From Orbilia blumenaviensis (taxonomy: Eukaryota > Ascomycota > Orbiliomycetes > Orbiliales > Orbiliaceae), in NCBI GenBank assembly GCA_036872755.1, contig JAVHNS010000008.1:620001-684000 (forward strand): DNA of 64,000 bases, in the 5' to 3' direction. Position numbers and translations under genes: made by a program. Each line of letters begins with the position of its first letter. The stretch's first letter is position 1. Of the stretch, positions 50,466 through 63,118 are shown in pieces. The notes under the pieces are model-generated. The model ran no database searches and was not told the DNA's origin. It was given only the letters and a program-made list of their open reading frames with translations.

Positions 50466-53370
50466 ATGTCTTTCTTCGGCTTCGATACCACCCTGTCGAG
50501 GGACCGAGCCGCCCACGCTCCCCACCCGCAACAGGCTCCCGGATTCTCGCAGCAGCGTGATGCTTTTGCTGGCCTTTCGGGAAATTCTAATGAAAAAGCT
50601 GGTGACGATGGGTATGTCGTAATAAGTGTTCCTAGATTGATTCAAGGAAGCTATACTGGTGCTGAAGCTTCTTGTCCAGAATATCAAGCTAAACAATGCT
50701 CTCCATAGCTATGAATTCGACGATACCTACGACGGTCTAGGTGACGATCTTGACGAAGGAGATGATGAATTTAACGATGAAACCTTTGGTGGAGGTAGTG
50801 CTGGTAAGCTTTATTCTTTGCAAAAGTCTCGCGAGCATCTCTAACTTCTGATTAGCCGCCCCGGGCAAGGACTTTGATTTTTTCGGCTCCACTGCAAAGG
50901 TTGCCGACGCTATCAACGAAGAACAGCTTCTCTACGCCCGAGGACCCAAGAAATCCACCCAGCCTGTCCCTCCCACGTATCACCAAGAACGGCAGACCAA
51001 AGCTCCCAGCTATGTCGCCGCTGCAAAGCCGAAACCACAACCTGCTCCCAAGCATCAAATCCCGACGGAGATCCCCGAGCTGAAGCCTGAAATGTCATTA
51101 TGGGCGACTACCTCTCCAGAAGCCACGCCAGCAGGTAAAGGTCTCTCCGCTCATGCTGCAGCTCACTTCCTCCATATCGAAAATCAAGAACCACCAGCAC
51201 AACCAAATTTCGGACAACCAGCTGCTGCCGCCGCTTCTGCTGCACCAGCCGCCAGGAAATACAAAAGTTTAGAAGAAGTGGAGGCAGAAATATTAGCAAA
51301 AAAGCAGGCCAGGCTTGCCGCGGCACAACAGCCATCTCAACCTCAACTCCCTCCATCGACTCAACTAAACCAACAGGATGGCTGGCCGGGTCGGCCCGTG
51401 CAGGGGTTCCCCCAACATCCACAGATGCAAATGCAGCAGCCACCCCTCCAGCAGATGGAACTCCCTTTCCCACCCCGGGCCATGCCACCGCCACAGCAAA
51501 ACCAACGCCTCCCTCAAAGCGATCGGGCGCCAGAACATCTTCACCGGGGTCCTATGCCTCCACCCGGTGGCCAGATACCTTTTGCACAGATTCCACCCAA
51601 TCAACAGTTCCAGAATAACAATATCCCTTTCCAAATGGGTATGATGCCCCCGCAAGGACCACAGCCTTTCGTAGGAATCCCTCCTATGCAGCCGCAGATT
51701 ATGCAGATGACCGAAGAGGAAAGGGTCAAGTTTTTAGAAGAGGAGAGTAAAAGACTAAAGAGGAACCATAAGATTGCCCAATTGGTAGGGATCCCAGCCT
51801 AGCCGGTCTCCAAATTTCTACTAACATGCACTATCAAGTCTCGATATAATGGGTTGATGACTCCCTCAGACAAAAACTTCATTACGAGGATCCAGCTCCA
51901 GCAACTGGTGTCGGTGAATGAAGATTCCTTCAACGAAGATTTCTATTACCAGGTCTACATGGCCATCAGAGCCCGGAATAATCCTCAACAGCCCCTTAAC
52001 CAATTCGCTCAGACATATCTCGGCCAGCAAGGTGCCCGCGGTGGTAGAGCTCGCCGCCAGGACAACCATCTTCTCCGAATGCAGCAGCAAGTACAGCGGG
52101 CCGTAGCTGCCGCGAAGGCTCGTCCAAAGGCATCACAGTTGGTTTTGGAGGGGTCATTAGGAAAAATCTCATTTAGCAATGTGAAGACACCGAAACCATT
52201 GTTGAGCATCAAGAAGCAGGATAGCGTCAGCCTCGTAGAACCTGGCCAGAAGCCAGCGCATTCCTTCGCCGGTATTGACAGGAGAAGTATCCTGGCGGCT
52301 GCTGAAGACATCTATCGATGCTTGCTCGACCTCGACTCTCATGAGCGAAAACATCCAGGTCCAAGCCTCACTGGTCAGCAGCCCGACGCCAATACGATAC
52401 AGTGGTTTGAAGCCAGAGATGGTCTAATCGCGAAATTGTGGAGGTCCATGCGAATTATGGAACCAATCAAGGAGGAGTATGTAAAGTACAATTGTTTTCT
52501 ACCATACATTGACTAACGAGTGTTAGACCTAACGCACTGCACCCCTTCATCGCCATCCTTTCCGTTAAAAAGGCAAAGGAGGCCATCCCTCGAGTTTTCA
52601 GATACATTGATGTGCAGCAACGAATCACCATCCTTACTATGATTACAATCTCACTTGACCAAGTCGATGTCATCAAAGACGGTCGCTACCCTCCCGATAG
52701 CCTTTCGCTCTCAAACGAGACCAAGAAAAAGATCGAAGGCTTCTCACAATACGTTCTCCCACCACTGCTCTCTTATGTCGGCGATGCTCAACTTGACGTC
52801 ATCACCGGCCTCCTTGGCATTCTTCTAGACCGCGTCAATGTCCTCTTGCTGAGCCAAACGCAAATCGGCCTCGCTTTCTTAACAATGTTTACGAGTCGCG
52901 CAGAGATTATAAAGCAGGCAGGTCAAGCAGACGAACAAGCTATTCTCAAGTGGACACAGACATATGATCGCCTTTTCGAAATTCTCGAGCATCATCTGTT
53001 AGATATCTTCCCGCCACCTGGGGCGCAGGTGGACGATATGTACGTGTGGCAGTTTTTGGCCAGTATGGCAGTGGGAGCGAGTATATTGCAACAGCAGAAA
53101 ATGGTCTCAGCAGTCAGGTAGGTTTCCCTAACGGATTTCAGTACCGTATAACGTTTATTGACTATTTATGTTTAGGGACCGGGTCAACGAAAATATCCAA
53201 GCGAGCAGGACTTTGCCGCAAGAAATGAGTCGGCCCAAATTAGCGAACACTAACCTCTTCTTAAGAGCTTTGGGTTTAGATATTGATGTAAGTTTTTTGA
53301 TCTCTGAACCGGAAAGGATGAGAGGTGTTCTAACCGGGCTATTTCACAGCAACTACTATCATCATCGTAG
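50466..53370 (+). CDS. PAT1: Pat1 mRNA decapping activator
   Basis: Pat1 is the P-body protein that links deadenylated mRNA, the Lsm1-7 ring and the Dcp1-Dcp2 decapping enzyme, and also represses translation. Seven exons, 50466-50611, 50709-50803, 50856-51784, 51839-52476, 52527-53117, 53176-53287 and 53350-53370, give 843 residues in one frame. The N-terminus MSFFGFDTTL fixes the start, and an acidic stretch (DTYDGLGDDLDEGDDEF) follows. Next is a long Gln/Pro/Met-rich region, then the Pat1 signature EERVKFLEEESKRLKRNHKI. A basic middle section (RARRQDNHLLRMQQQVQR) precedes IYRCLLDLDSHER. The C-terminal helical PAT1 domain has KGRYPP-like KDGRYPPD and LDVITGLLGILLDRVN. The last exon codes only seven codons. 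An upstream in-frame ATG near 50259 is not used in this model. Confidence 0.93.
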
Positions 53371-54947
53371 CCATCTGCTGCAGTATATTAGTGCCATCCC
53401 CAGCACTCGTCTTTGCCATTTCTTTACTGTATATGAAGTCGCAAAACACACGACCCGCAAAATTTGGAAAGGGCCGGTTCTCGCCTGTGGTAGACATCCA
53501 AGCGAGGCTATTTCATACCCATATTTTTAGGCGGTATGAATAGCGAAATAAAAGAAAGTTTATCTTTTCTGTAGTATTTTCCTTATGCCGAAGTTACTGG
53601 TTTGTTCAAATCATTCCTGTTGTTCCGTCGCCGTTTTTATCTTATTATATATATATACTTTCAACATTCTTCCCTCTCCCTCTCTCCAGTTGAGCTCTCA
53701 AGATAAAATACAAAAGCGGCTTGTTTTATTACTTTCCTGCCATGCCTACATGTTCTTCTGTTTCTTTGATTATTCTCCCGCTTCAGCTTCCTTTTCTTTA
53801 GTATGGCATCGCGATGTATGGGAATACGGCGTAACCCTTTAAAAAAAACCCGACATAAAAACTAACTGACGAATGGATCAATGGGAGAGAAAATGCCGGA
53901 GGGAGGGACAGTACTAAGCAAGATTGTTGATTTTGAAAGTTGGAGGACAAAGATCGGAACAGGCTTTGAGTCTGAAGTGGCTGAGGGTAGTAGCGCACCT
54001 CTTGAACAGAGGGATATATAAGTAGGTAGATGGCGGTGAAGAATGAAGAGAAATATGACGAATTGCCTATTCAACTACAGTTCTAGAACCAATTTTATCC
54101 CCACTAGGAACTTATATATCCCTCTATCCGGGTACATGTACCCGGTATTTTCATAAACCCCTTGCCTAGGAAGCCGTTACGGATATATAGACATCGACCA
54201 TCCGTTTTGATTCAATGAGCTATTTCGGGGACCCCTGTCGAACTTGGCAAAACAACAAAAAATATCCAACAATCCGCAACTCGATACGGGATGCCGCAGA
54301 AATTGAGTGGTGTGACCCTTTTTTTTGCGCATTTTCCAAAGTCTTTAGGTTTTCTGACGGCGAAAAAAAAAAAAAAAAGAAAAAGGCGACCTTTCCTTAA
54401 AGACCCAGTTCGGTAAGTGATTATTCTTTTTAGATTCTGAGGAAATTTTTTTTCTCTTTTGCAATGTCTTATAGTTTTCACAGGTATAATACCGGGCCAA
54501 TTGCATGTTTTTGCCCGCATGTGATGTGACTAGTTAGCTGGTTCCCTTCGGGCTTTGGGCGAGTTGAAAAACTGTTCGAGGAATATAAGAAGGGTCGGTT
54601 GCCCCCCGTTGGCAAAAAGACCTCAAGATCGTTTCTTTAGGTATTTCTTTCTGTTCTTCTTCCCTTTCTTCTGCTCTTTTATTTTTTTCTTACTACGGTG
54701 GTTTCCCCCTTCTTCTCTCCGGCAAAAAAAACTTCAGGCGTTTCCTTTAAACTTCTCTCTCTCCTTAAGCTCCAAGTAACAACCGTCATCGTAAGTCATA
54801 TTTATCTTCGCCTCTACCTTACAATCCCACATTTATTCTAACCGCCGTTTTTAAAACAGACTTCTTTCATCCGGCTATCCGTTTAATAAATACCTCATCC
54901 CCGAAAATAAAATAAAATAAATAAAGAACCTACAAAAGACAGTCACC
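53371..54947. other. Intergenic: PAT1 3' flank and promoter of the small membrane-protein gene
   Basis: It includes poly-A/poly-T tracts (54363-54378) and a C/T-rich stretch at 54640-54780, which is typical of fungal leaders just upstream of transcription starts. No coding sequence is supported. Confidence 0.55.
54791..54859 (+). other. Probable 5'-UTR intron of the 67-residue protein gene
   Basis: A GTAAGT donor at 54791 is followed by a TTCTAAC branch-like sequence and an acceptor AAACAG ending at 54859. The 69-bp length suits the introns in this genome. It lies 88 bp upstream of the start codon, after a C/T-rich stretch. Only RNA data would prove it. Confidence 0.5.
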
Positions 54948-55151
54948 ATGATCGTCACCCGCGGTATCTCCTTCACAAACTTCTTTGTCGCCTCATCGGC
55001 GCTGGCTTTCCAAGTCTTTGTGCTGTACCCATGGCACAAGAAATTGGACGATGAGTTCCACCAGCTTAAGCATGAGCATGTCAGAGTTTTGGATACCATC
55101 GAGAAGTTCCATGGTGTTAAGGAAAGGTTGTCTCTTCAGAAGAAGATGTAA
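54948..55151 (+). CDS. Small single-span membrane protein, function unknown
   Basis: A single-exon gene of 67 residues in strong start context (TCACC before ATG). The N-terminus (MIVTRGISFTNF) leads into one hydrophobic segment of about 18 residues (FFVASSALAFQVFVLYPW). A charged helix follows (HKKLDDEFHQLKHEHVRVL), ending LSLQKKM. The layout, a short Arg-containing N-terminus, one span, then an amphipathic tail, is that of small inner-membrane subunits or assembly factors of mitochondria. That is only an inference, and I do not know the family. A leader with a likely spliced intron and a C/T-rich promoter supports a real transcript. Confidence 0.7.
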   Translation: MIVTRGISFTNFFVASSALAFQVFVLYPWHKKLDDEFHQLKHEHVRVLDTIEKFHGVKERLSLQKKM

Positions 55152-57078
55152 TGACGACAGAGAGAGAGAAAGAGAGGAAAATTAGATTTGATCTCCGGGA
55201 GGGCTTCTTTATAGAAGGGCAGATAGCCTCTTTGGTTTGAAGAGGATCTGCCCCAGCGCCGGCCGCGCGGCATACGCTAGATCTATAGACCATGTTCTTC
55301 TTTCGGTCTTCATATATACTACCATACAATATACCCAAGGATACATACTGGAGAGGTGAACGGGGGAGGTATTATACTCGGGCGTTCCAAAATGTTTTTT
55401 CTATAGCGCCTTGGTTTGGATTTTTGTTTTGCATTTGACCGGTTTTATGTCATTTAGAGAACTCTTTAAGTTTAATGTGGATTTTAGTTAGTGAATAGTA
55501 ATGCGATTATACTCATGCATCATCCATCGGACCGTATGTAGACTTCATGTATCCAGGCCTCGGCGTGGGGTGACATGTACATGTACCACTGGCAAACATC
55601 TCGGCAACAAGACGACGGTTAGCTCCGGATTTTTTGTTGTTCCGAGGTCTAGGTACAAAACAAATCTTCGTAAACTACGACGGACCATGGTCTCGAGACC
55701 AACGGACCACCAGTTCGTATCATGGGTTTTCTGTATAGACACCTTTTCCCAGGTTTTCTGTTTTCCTTTCTTCGAGAATCCGAGCCGACAGCTGAGGTGT
55801 CACACGATCATTAGTCAGGAATCGAATCGGATATCGATCGGATGTACGGTATCGTACTTTCAGCCGGGGCCGAGAAGTTCTTGGCGTGGGCGTTGATGTA
55901 AAAAACGGAAATGCAACGTTTGACAACACGGTTTAGCGTAAGAATCTGTCTTGAAATCCTTCTCGAAGGTTGGGAATGTTCCAATATGGATAAACTGTCT
56001 TATCTGGTATCATCTTTGTATTAACTTTGCTAAGTCAATATATGTTTGAGTGTTTTCGGATTAAAAATCGAAAAGTATCATATAAAATGACCTCATACTG
56101 GAAGCTCTTCGATGTGATGGATGTGCGAAAAGGAACGGGGATTTGGTGACCGATATCGGTGACACCTTGTCTCCTTCATGGTTATGCATATTGACCCACC
56201 CTTGGCCGTAAGACTTCTAGAAAACCCCAAACTATATAAGAGACGAATTAAAAGGAATTCTTCTATGAGTGCATTTAAAGGTGTTGCCATATCTAGATAT
56301 CTGATAAATAAAATCACTAACCCTGCACCAGTGCAAAACGTTTTAGCAGACCCTCCGGGTTGCACAACAACGCCTCTATTTTAGCCGACTCTGGTGCTCG
56401 AGTGGCTTAAACGCCTTGCATGCAAGTTTGTCGTAGTATTAAAACTTGCAACTGGCCCCCACGTGCACACGTTCCTCTGGAATCTAACGCCCTCTACCCA
56501 GCCCACAAGGTAATCTTCTCCAAAATGGCCTTGGCACAAGTATAGTGTGTTACTTAGCTCGATTCAAGGTCTGTTAGAGATAAATTAATAAATATACGCA
56601 TCTAAGCGGTGGTCCAATATAGAAGCTAAGCTGGATGTGCCATGATATCGACATTCCTTTGTGTGGGCATATATAAACAACAGGAAATTTAAACCCATGG
56701 CATCATTCAAATATCCCACGGCCAGAAAATAATCAAGCTAGAAAGTATTATAACGAGAAAAGCGATATAAAATCGTACGATATATCGCTGATGCCGGACA
56801 TAGGATAGAGTAGACAGTATTCTCCAAGTCTATGGTGGGTTAGCCGTTTGATCTCGCGTGTATACGTGTACGCATGCACTACTGGCTACTCAATTGATCA
56901 GTCTTACTGGCCCTGTAAACTTGTAAACTATCCTCTACAAGATGGCTCTATATTTCTGATTCCATAAATTTATATGCCAAGTTGCAACACGGCTGCACCC
57001 TGATTAGTAGACTGACTAGTGCTATAGTGCACTATAGTGGGTATGATTGAAATACGTCCTTGCCTAAACTATGAAATT

Positions 57079-57100
57079 TAGATCTAGATCTAGATCTAGA
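57079..57100 (+). repeat. TAGATC hexamer tandem repeat
   Basis: Nearly four perfect copies of TAGATC form a 22-bp microsatellite, which is also self-complementary. Confidence 0.8.
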
Positions 57101-58720
57101 GCTGCTTTGCAAGCTGCATATAAATCGTGATCGTCGTAAACTTCCCGACCTTGCTCTCATATATAATGTAGCAAATTCTGTAAAGATGGAAGCCTAGCTA
57201 TTAACCCTCAGCTTACAGTTTGGTGGACCTCTATACCATGGCCGTGCGGTGATAACAGTTTTTTTAATGTTAATATGTGCTGGTTCAAACCATTCCGTTG
57301 ACGACATTGATCGACATTGATCGACACTGAGAAACACTAGGACCGCAAAATTGGTCAGTATACTAGCTATTGTAAACCGGGACGGCTTGGTCAATTGAGT
57401 ACAACTAATATAGTCAACAGGCACCTAGGTAAGTAGGTAGGTACCTATCAAGCTCAAGGTGGTTGGCCATGATCTCAGCTGAAGACGAGCTCCACACAAC
57501 GTCATTGTACTGCCATGGGGGACAGCCTAGACCTGTTAATATAATGTGAAGTTTAGTTAGAACCAACATGCACTCATATATTTCCCCTGCTATAGCTAGA
57601 TGAGGGATTGTTTCTGATAATCATAATAAGCCTAAGCCAGTTAAGGGGTTCAGCTGAGTTGTTCCCTGATCGCTCACCCGTAAGTGCATATATCGTGGCG
57701 CTAGTTAATATCGGTACCTTACCTACCTAGTTTAGTTATTCGGAGAAATAGGGGCGGCCCGTCCAATAAAAGTGCGTTAAGCGAATCCAACCCTCTATAT
57801 TTAATATTTGTTGGTTCGATAATTTCCTATCGTCTACTTTGTCCCTCTTGACAGAATTCCCAATTTTGACCATTAACTGCTACGCTTGGCGCGGAGGCTA
57901 AGGAGCGATCGCCTCTGATGGGCCGTCTTCCATCAATCGTGCATCTGTGCATAGATCATGTACCAACTTTGCCAAGTTTGTTGCAATATATTGCGATTTA
58001 GACATGGGGTGACAGAAAAACAGAAACAAGAATACAAATTTTGGGTAGAATTTTGTTAGCAAGTGTCCGTTTTTTGTTTCGCTTTTAGTGTCACCCCCGT
58101 GGTAGACTACACATACTACGCTAGTATATCGAAAGTTAGCTACTAACATTGACTAATAGCAAAACCCAAGACTGTTTCTTTTCATTGACCAGTACACGAT
58201 GTTATGACACGAATAAAACTACAATTGCTTGGATTTTAGGACCGGTCCGGGACTGGATCTAAATACGACACCGTAAATCAGTCTTTTCGAAGAAACAAGT
58301 ATCTTCCTGAGGATTCGGTCGCACATACATTCACAATGAACAGATTTTTCCTTATTGCAATACACAAATGCGGTGTTCTAACAGACTAGGCTGTCGCTAG
58401 CGCGCCTCGGCCATGTGCGTGGTGTATCCAACTTACGGCACTCTTTGACCTTGGCATCACCAAGTTCATCGGACCTTTTTTATCCTTGCTGCAGATACCC
58501 ACATCTTCTTTTGTCTGGAAGAGTGCATCTGCGCAAGCCTGCAGGTATCTGCAAGGCAACCACTCTCAACTTTATCGAAGGGTAACCTTGTCAATGGAAC
58601 TTATTCAGGTGGCAGTTTTGTATGTACGGATAGACAATGAGAGACGACACTTTCGATTCTAGTTTGTGCATCTGATCATATCGAAGTATCTGGTTTGCCA
58701 GTTTTAAGACAGTTCACGAA

Positions 58721-58727
58721 TATAAAA
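58721..58727 (+). promoter_or_regulatory. TATA box of the HsbA-like gene
   Basis: TATAAAA lies 174 bp upstream of the start codon, ahead of a pyrimidine-rich leader. A consensus TATA box suits a strongly regulated secreted protein. Few other genes in the window show one. Confidence 0.5.
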
Positions 58728-58900
58728 GGATGAGAATCAGCTGTTGTCAATTGTGTCCTTCCCTCTCTATCCAGCAAAATATCACCATCCTTCCATCCTC
58801 TTCATACACTATCCAATAAACAGTCTTGCGACTACTAGACTACATAAAACTCTTAAATTTTATTATTCCTATCAATCCCTCTTCCAACCCGAACGTCAAA

Positions 58901-59609
58901 ATGCTTTTCTTGAAAAAGGCCGCGACCTGTGTGCTCGCACTCCTTGCTGTTCCGTCTATTGCGGCTCTTACGCCGACACAGATGATCGATAACATCAACG
59001 TGTTAATAGCAAAATCTCAAGCACTTCAAGAACCAGCCCAGAGCATTACTATTCTAAATGGACCTCTCATTGTCATTGGTCAAGGGCCATTCCCGCAAAT
59101 CATTTCTGGGTTCACCGATATTATCCAGACCACAACCACCGCTATTGCCCAGATGCAAGGCACCGAAAAGGTCACTGTAGAAGACGACAGACAGGCTATT
59201 GCAAAGGCCTTTAGGGAGGTAAGTACGACGAATCCTGGCTCTTTCAGTATCTGCGCTTACTTGGGTTGAGTAGTTCGTCAGGGTTCATCAAGTACTTCTT
59301 AACACCCTCATTGGCAAGGCTGGGCTCTTCAATACTGTTCCTGTTGTTGGCCAACCTGTTGCCTCCGTCCTAAGGCAACTTGAAGCTGTCGTCGATGTGA
59401 GTAGAAGTAAATCTAGCCGAGTTTAAGAATCGCCTTCGCTTACTCTATATATACAGACTATCGCTTTCGGACTCATCGATATAGTGGAAAGTGATGACAT
59501 GAAGGCACAAGCAGATTCTCTTAGCGGAACCATTACTATCGCCATTGACAGCTACGATGGTCTTGGTCTTGAGCTTACTAAGCGACATGTCCGCGATTTT
59601 AGCACTTAA
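58901..59609 (+). CDS. HsbA-type secreted hydrophobic-surface-binding protein
   Basis: Three exons, 58901-59218, 59274-59396 and 59457-59609, give 197 residues, all phase 0. A clear signal peptide (LKKAATCVLALLAVPSIAAL) leads into a helical HsbA/mannoprotein-like domain: MIDNINVLIAKSQALQEPAQ, then GQGPFPQIISGFTDIIQTTTTAI, FVRVHQVLLNTLIGKAGLFNTVP and SVLRQLEAVVDTIAFGLIDI. Family members are galactomannoproteins or proteins that coat hydrophobic surfaces and recruit esterases. The mature part has no cysteine. The only visible cysteine is in the signal peptide. A TATA box and a C/T-rich leader precede the start. The family is common in Pezizomycotina and often induced during surface growth; no substrate can be read from the sequence. 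Confidence 0.85.
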
Positions 59610-60153
59610 GCGACCCCCCTAGCCCGGCAGAAAAAATAGAAATGACGAAATGCCATGCTGGATTGCTAAGTTATCTTGGAGGGTCAGTTGGCATGGATTG
59701 CTCTTGTTTCTTAACAGTATCAACTTACTTCGTCCTACCAAAGGACCAACAGATCCGCGCAGATAACTAGGCACTGGGATATATTGCCTTATTGACTTGT
59801 AGATTAATTTTGATATGTTTACAAAGCTGCGTAATTGCGGATCTAATATAATAGTCATTTTGCATATGTGGTCAGGAAGTCAGTAAACCGTACATCTTTA
59901 TCTTCGTAGATCAATTAACGCTTATAACTAGTTAGGTACCCGATTTGACCCCAATGTCATATAATTGACTAGGTATGCACAAATAGTGAAAGAACTTTAG
60001 GATGAAACACAGAAAGGGAAAACGGTTAAAGTGACTCTATTGCTTTCTAAGTAACCTGTATCGTGTTATCTTGTTCTAACCCTACGAGACTAGTCCTAAC
60101 CTATTCCAGGGTAAATGTAATAGACTGCTCATCGATCTATGACGGCGCCGAGC
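59610..60153. other. Intergenic: 3' flanks of two convergent genes
   Basis: AT-rich sequence between the HsbA-like and phosphatase stop codons, without coding signals. Confidence 0.6.
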
Positions 60154-61167
60154 CTACTTTCTGATCTGTCTGACCTCCTCAATCGTTTTCTTTCCTTCAA
60201 CTACATCTCTCACTCCGTTCCAAATATCCTGAAAATCTTCGAATGTCGTGTATGGTACCCCCTCTCTTTCACAGTACGTCACCAAATCCTTCCCTTTCTT
60301 TGCAAACAACAAATCCGTCTCCCTCGCCGCGCTAAGGTCGCTAACACCGTCACCACAGTAAAAGAAGTGTGGCCTTTGACCTTCCGGATATGCCGCATCC
60401 TTGATATATTTCTTGATCGTAATGCTCTTGTCGTGTCCAAACCCACTCTCTGGATGTCGCCACTTAATGGTCCAGCTCCCGTCCTCAGAAAACACTGTAT
60501 CATTGGCGTAGATTTCCAGCTCTTCGGCTGTAGACGGGTCATTGAGGTAATTTTCAAGTAGTGCCTTGATAATGGGCATCATCCCACTAGAAACCACAAT
60601 TACGGGGATACCCTGCGATTTACACCAAGTGTAGAAGTCTTTAAATCCGGGATCAAGCGGGATTTTAGCTTTGAGAAGGTCGATACATTCGGAGAAAGGA
60701 TGATGAACAGATTCTAGCATTAAGGTAAATGCCTCCCTAGGTTCTATTTAGTTTGGGATTATACTCAAAGTTGGTGGGTGTTTGGATTATCTTCGTATAC
60801 CTGAAATTGAGGCGTTCAGAGATCATTTCCTCATTCATCTTTTCACGCTCCGCGCGTCCGAAGCCCAGGTTGTCGGTCTGTTTTCAGAGTTGAGTGGGTC
60901 AGAATGCATAATAGAAATGCTACTATAGCCATGCGTTTCGATCCAGATCTCACGATCGATCTTGCATACGTTTGGCCACATTGCAGTTACGCCTTAGATG
61001 TCTATACCAGATAATCATTTGCTAAAAAAGAAAGATGTCAGTTATATAAACTCATACCAATTAAGTACATCCTTTGTTAGAGATATATACATACAATCGA
61101 GCGATGTAATTGTGCCATCCCAATCGCTGAAAACGACTGCCGGGGGTACCGGTGTTGACGACGACAT
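60154..61167 (-). CDS. PYP1: HAD-family phosphatase, Pyp1-like
   Basis: Four exons, 61167-61095, 61021-61008, 60877-60801 and 60736-60154, give 248 residues. The second exon is only 14 nt; it supplies SNDYL and is needed to join the catalytic motif to TDNLGFG, as in yeast Pyp1 (YNL010W). HAD motif 1 is VFSDWDGT with nucleophile Asp15 and acid-base Asp17. Motif 2 is VIVVSSGMMP. Motif 3 supplies a Lys in GHDKSITIKKY. Motif 4 is YCGDGVSDLSAA with two metal-binding Asp. Conserved LDPGFKDFYTWC and LLFAKKGKDLVTYC also match. Yeast Pyp1 is a polyol- and sugar-phosphate-type phosphatase; the substrate here is inferred from family only. The start codons of this gene and SEN54 are 382 bp apart. Confidence 0.88.
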
Positions 61168-61549
61168 GGTGGGGTATATATTGATAGGTGGGGCGGCCGG
61201 AATTTGAAATGTTGACGGTGATAAAGAGGAGGAAAAGAAGTAAGAAAATAAATTTATTCAACAAGTAGGATGTCTTAGCTTAATGAATTGAATCCTAGCG
61301 TCCGTTAGCCGCAACCAGTAGACTCGATCGACGTCTGCATGCACAAGTCAGGGTACTCCGACTCGGGGTACCAAAAATGTCTTGGCATTTGTTGTATTTT
61401 TTGCGTCGCCAGACAAACCAAATCTTCAAAATTCGGTGACGCATCTTAGTAAAGTTGGCATGGGTATCCACGACATACCACCGCGATAACAAATCATCTT
61501 CTACGCCTATTCACCCTGCAGGTGATATTCTTCTAACCTTGCTTTAGCC

Positions 61550-62923
61550 ATGGAGACCGACGGCCTAACCACCGGCTTCGACGATGCCGATATCGACCTG
61601 TCAGATGAAACTCAAGATTTCAGATTCCTCGCCAACATCACAAAGTACTCTACCGACTACCACAGGCTCTTTTATGCATAAAATTTATCTGAAACTAACT
61701 CGGTCTACTTGCATGATTCAGAAAGGGCGGTGGCTCAATACCTAAACGTGGAGAGAAAGACTTCGAACCCGATGGCACAAATCTCCAATCTAATACGCTA
61801 GACGACAGCCGAGATGCTATGTTCCAGGCTTTATCCGTAGAACGCTCGCATACTGGGTATGGGGCCCATTTCACAACCGTTGCTTTCCTACAGTTAACTA
61901 ATTCTCCATGAAATATGTAGCAAAACCCGTGCAACGGCAACTTGGCACCCAACCCGCCAACTCGCACAAATCCACGAACAACGCGGTGTCCTCTTTAAAG
62001 CAATGGGCCGCGCAGACAAATCTGGTACAATGTGGCTACTTCCAGAAGAGTTAATCTATATGGTTGAGCGCGGCAGTCTTGAGTGTTTCTATGAGCAAGA
62101 GCAGCAAGAGACCTCAGAGCCAGAGGATAAACAGAAGCAAAGTATCAACATCAATGTTCCGATGAGCGTACAAGCTGTCTATGCGGCTGCGCTTGGGGCC
62201 ACTGGTGGATTGGAGCGATACCAGGTTTATGCGAACTTGAAAAGAAGCGGGTATATCGTTTTCCGCGATCCAGACGCACAGTTCGACGACTTATTCAGAA
62301 ATGTGGGGTACGAGTATAAGGCTCCTCCTTCAGCAGGGAAGGGGTGGAATCTATGGGGACTGGGGATATTCGAGTCTTTATTCAACGGCACGTTTTGGGG
62401 TTCTAGGAAGGGGGATCCATTTCGGCCTATTCTTGCACCAGGCGCCTATAGAAGTTACGCCGAGATGTACATGCGGCTAGCGATTCCAAGGAAAGAGGTT
62501 ACATGGACACCGACAACGAAGGCTGGGGATGAAGAACTAAAAAACAACTTGTTTAAAGTTACGTATCACGTCTGGAAGGCACGCCCAAACTTCAAGAAGT
62601 CCGCGCCCGGGCCTCCTGACTTTTACATCTGTGTGCTGTCGACACTAGATACCAGGTTGCCGTCATTGGCAGAGGTCGATGGGCTATTCAAAGATATCCC
62701 GGCGGCAGATAGGGCAACGGTGCGGCAGAAGGGGCTATATCAGGGGTTGAAAGAGGGGAGAAGGAATGTAATCCTCGCAACGGTGGATTACGGTGTCATA
62801 AGCTACATGAAATTCTCGGATTCAAGGTTTGGTGACGAAATGTTGGAGGTAGATCCGCCTGCTAAAGGCAAAGGAAAACCTGGCAACAAGGGAGGTAAAG
62901 GCGGGGCTACGCCGAAAAAATGA
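61550..62923 (+). CDS. SEN54: tRNA-splicing endonuclease subunit Sen54
   Basis: Sen54 is a structural, non-catalytic subunit of the Sen2-Sen34-Sen15-Sen54 complex that cuts introns from pre-tRNA. Three exons, 61550-61644, 61722-61856 and 61921-62923, give 410 residues. The N-terminal domain shows the family pattern: IPKRGEKDFEPDG, then ATWHPTRQLAQIHEQRGVLFKAMG and MWLLPEELIYMVERGSLEC. The middle has ERYQVYANLKRSGYIVFRD, the winged-helix-like segment. The C-terminal nuclease-like fold ends with RNVILATVDYGVISYMKFSD; as expected for Sen54, no catalytic His-Lys-Tyr triad is evident. A Lys/Gly-rich tail (KGKGKPGNKGGKGG) closes the protein. It converges with elongin C with 195 bp between stop codons. 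Confidence 0.92.
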
Positions 62924-63118
62924 TATCTTTGACGTTGATCACAAGGCGTCTGGAATTCTCTAGGCCTAAATAGGATGTATATTATGGCTAGCGACGCAAC
63001 CCATATCTTGAATGCCAGAATATCGGCCCAGTAAAATCGTCCTGGAGATTAGATGGTAATTTCGACTCAGTGTAAAGGTATTTAGGGCAACCCAAAATAA
63101 GGACTAATCGTAGTGTCC

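Larger units (their letters stand above)
55152..58900. other. Intergenic, no gene recognised
   Basis: A 3.7-kb stretch, mostly AT-rich, with no frame above 131 codons and none with family features. It holds an AGATCT-type tandem repeat (57079-57100) and a local ATTGATCGAC repeat near 57307-57325. The right end (58700-58900) is the promoter and leader of the HsbA-like gene. Confidence 0.5.

Noticed and set aside
56385..56440. Stretch resembling the start of a leucine or serine tRNA
   Set aside because: It has an A-box-like GTGCTCGAGTGG but no matching B box, T arm or acceptor stem pairing.
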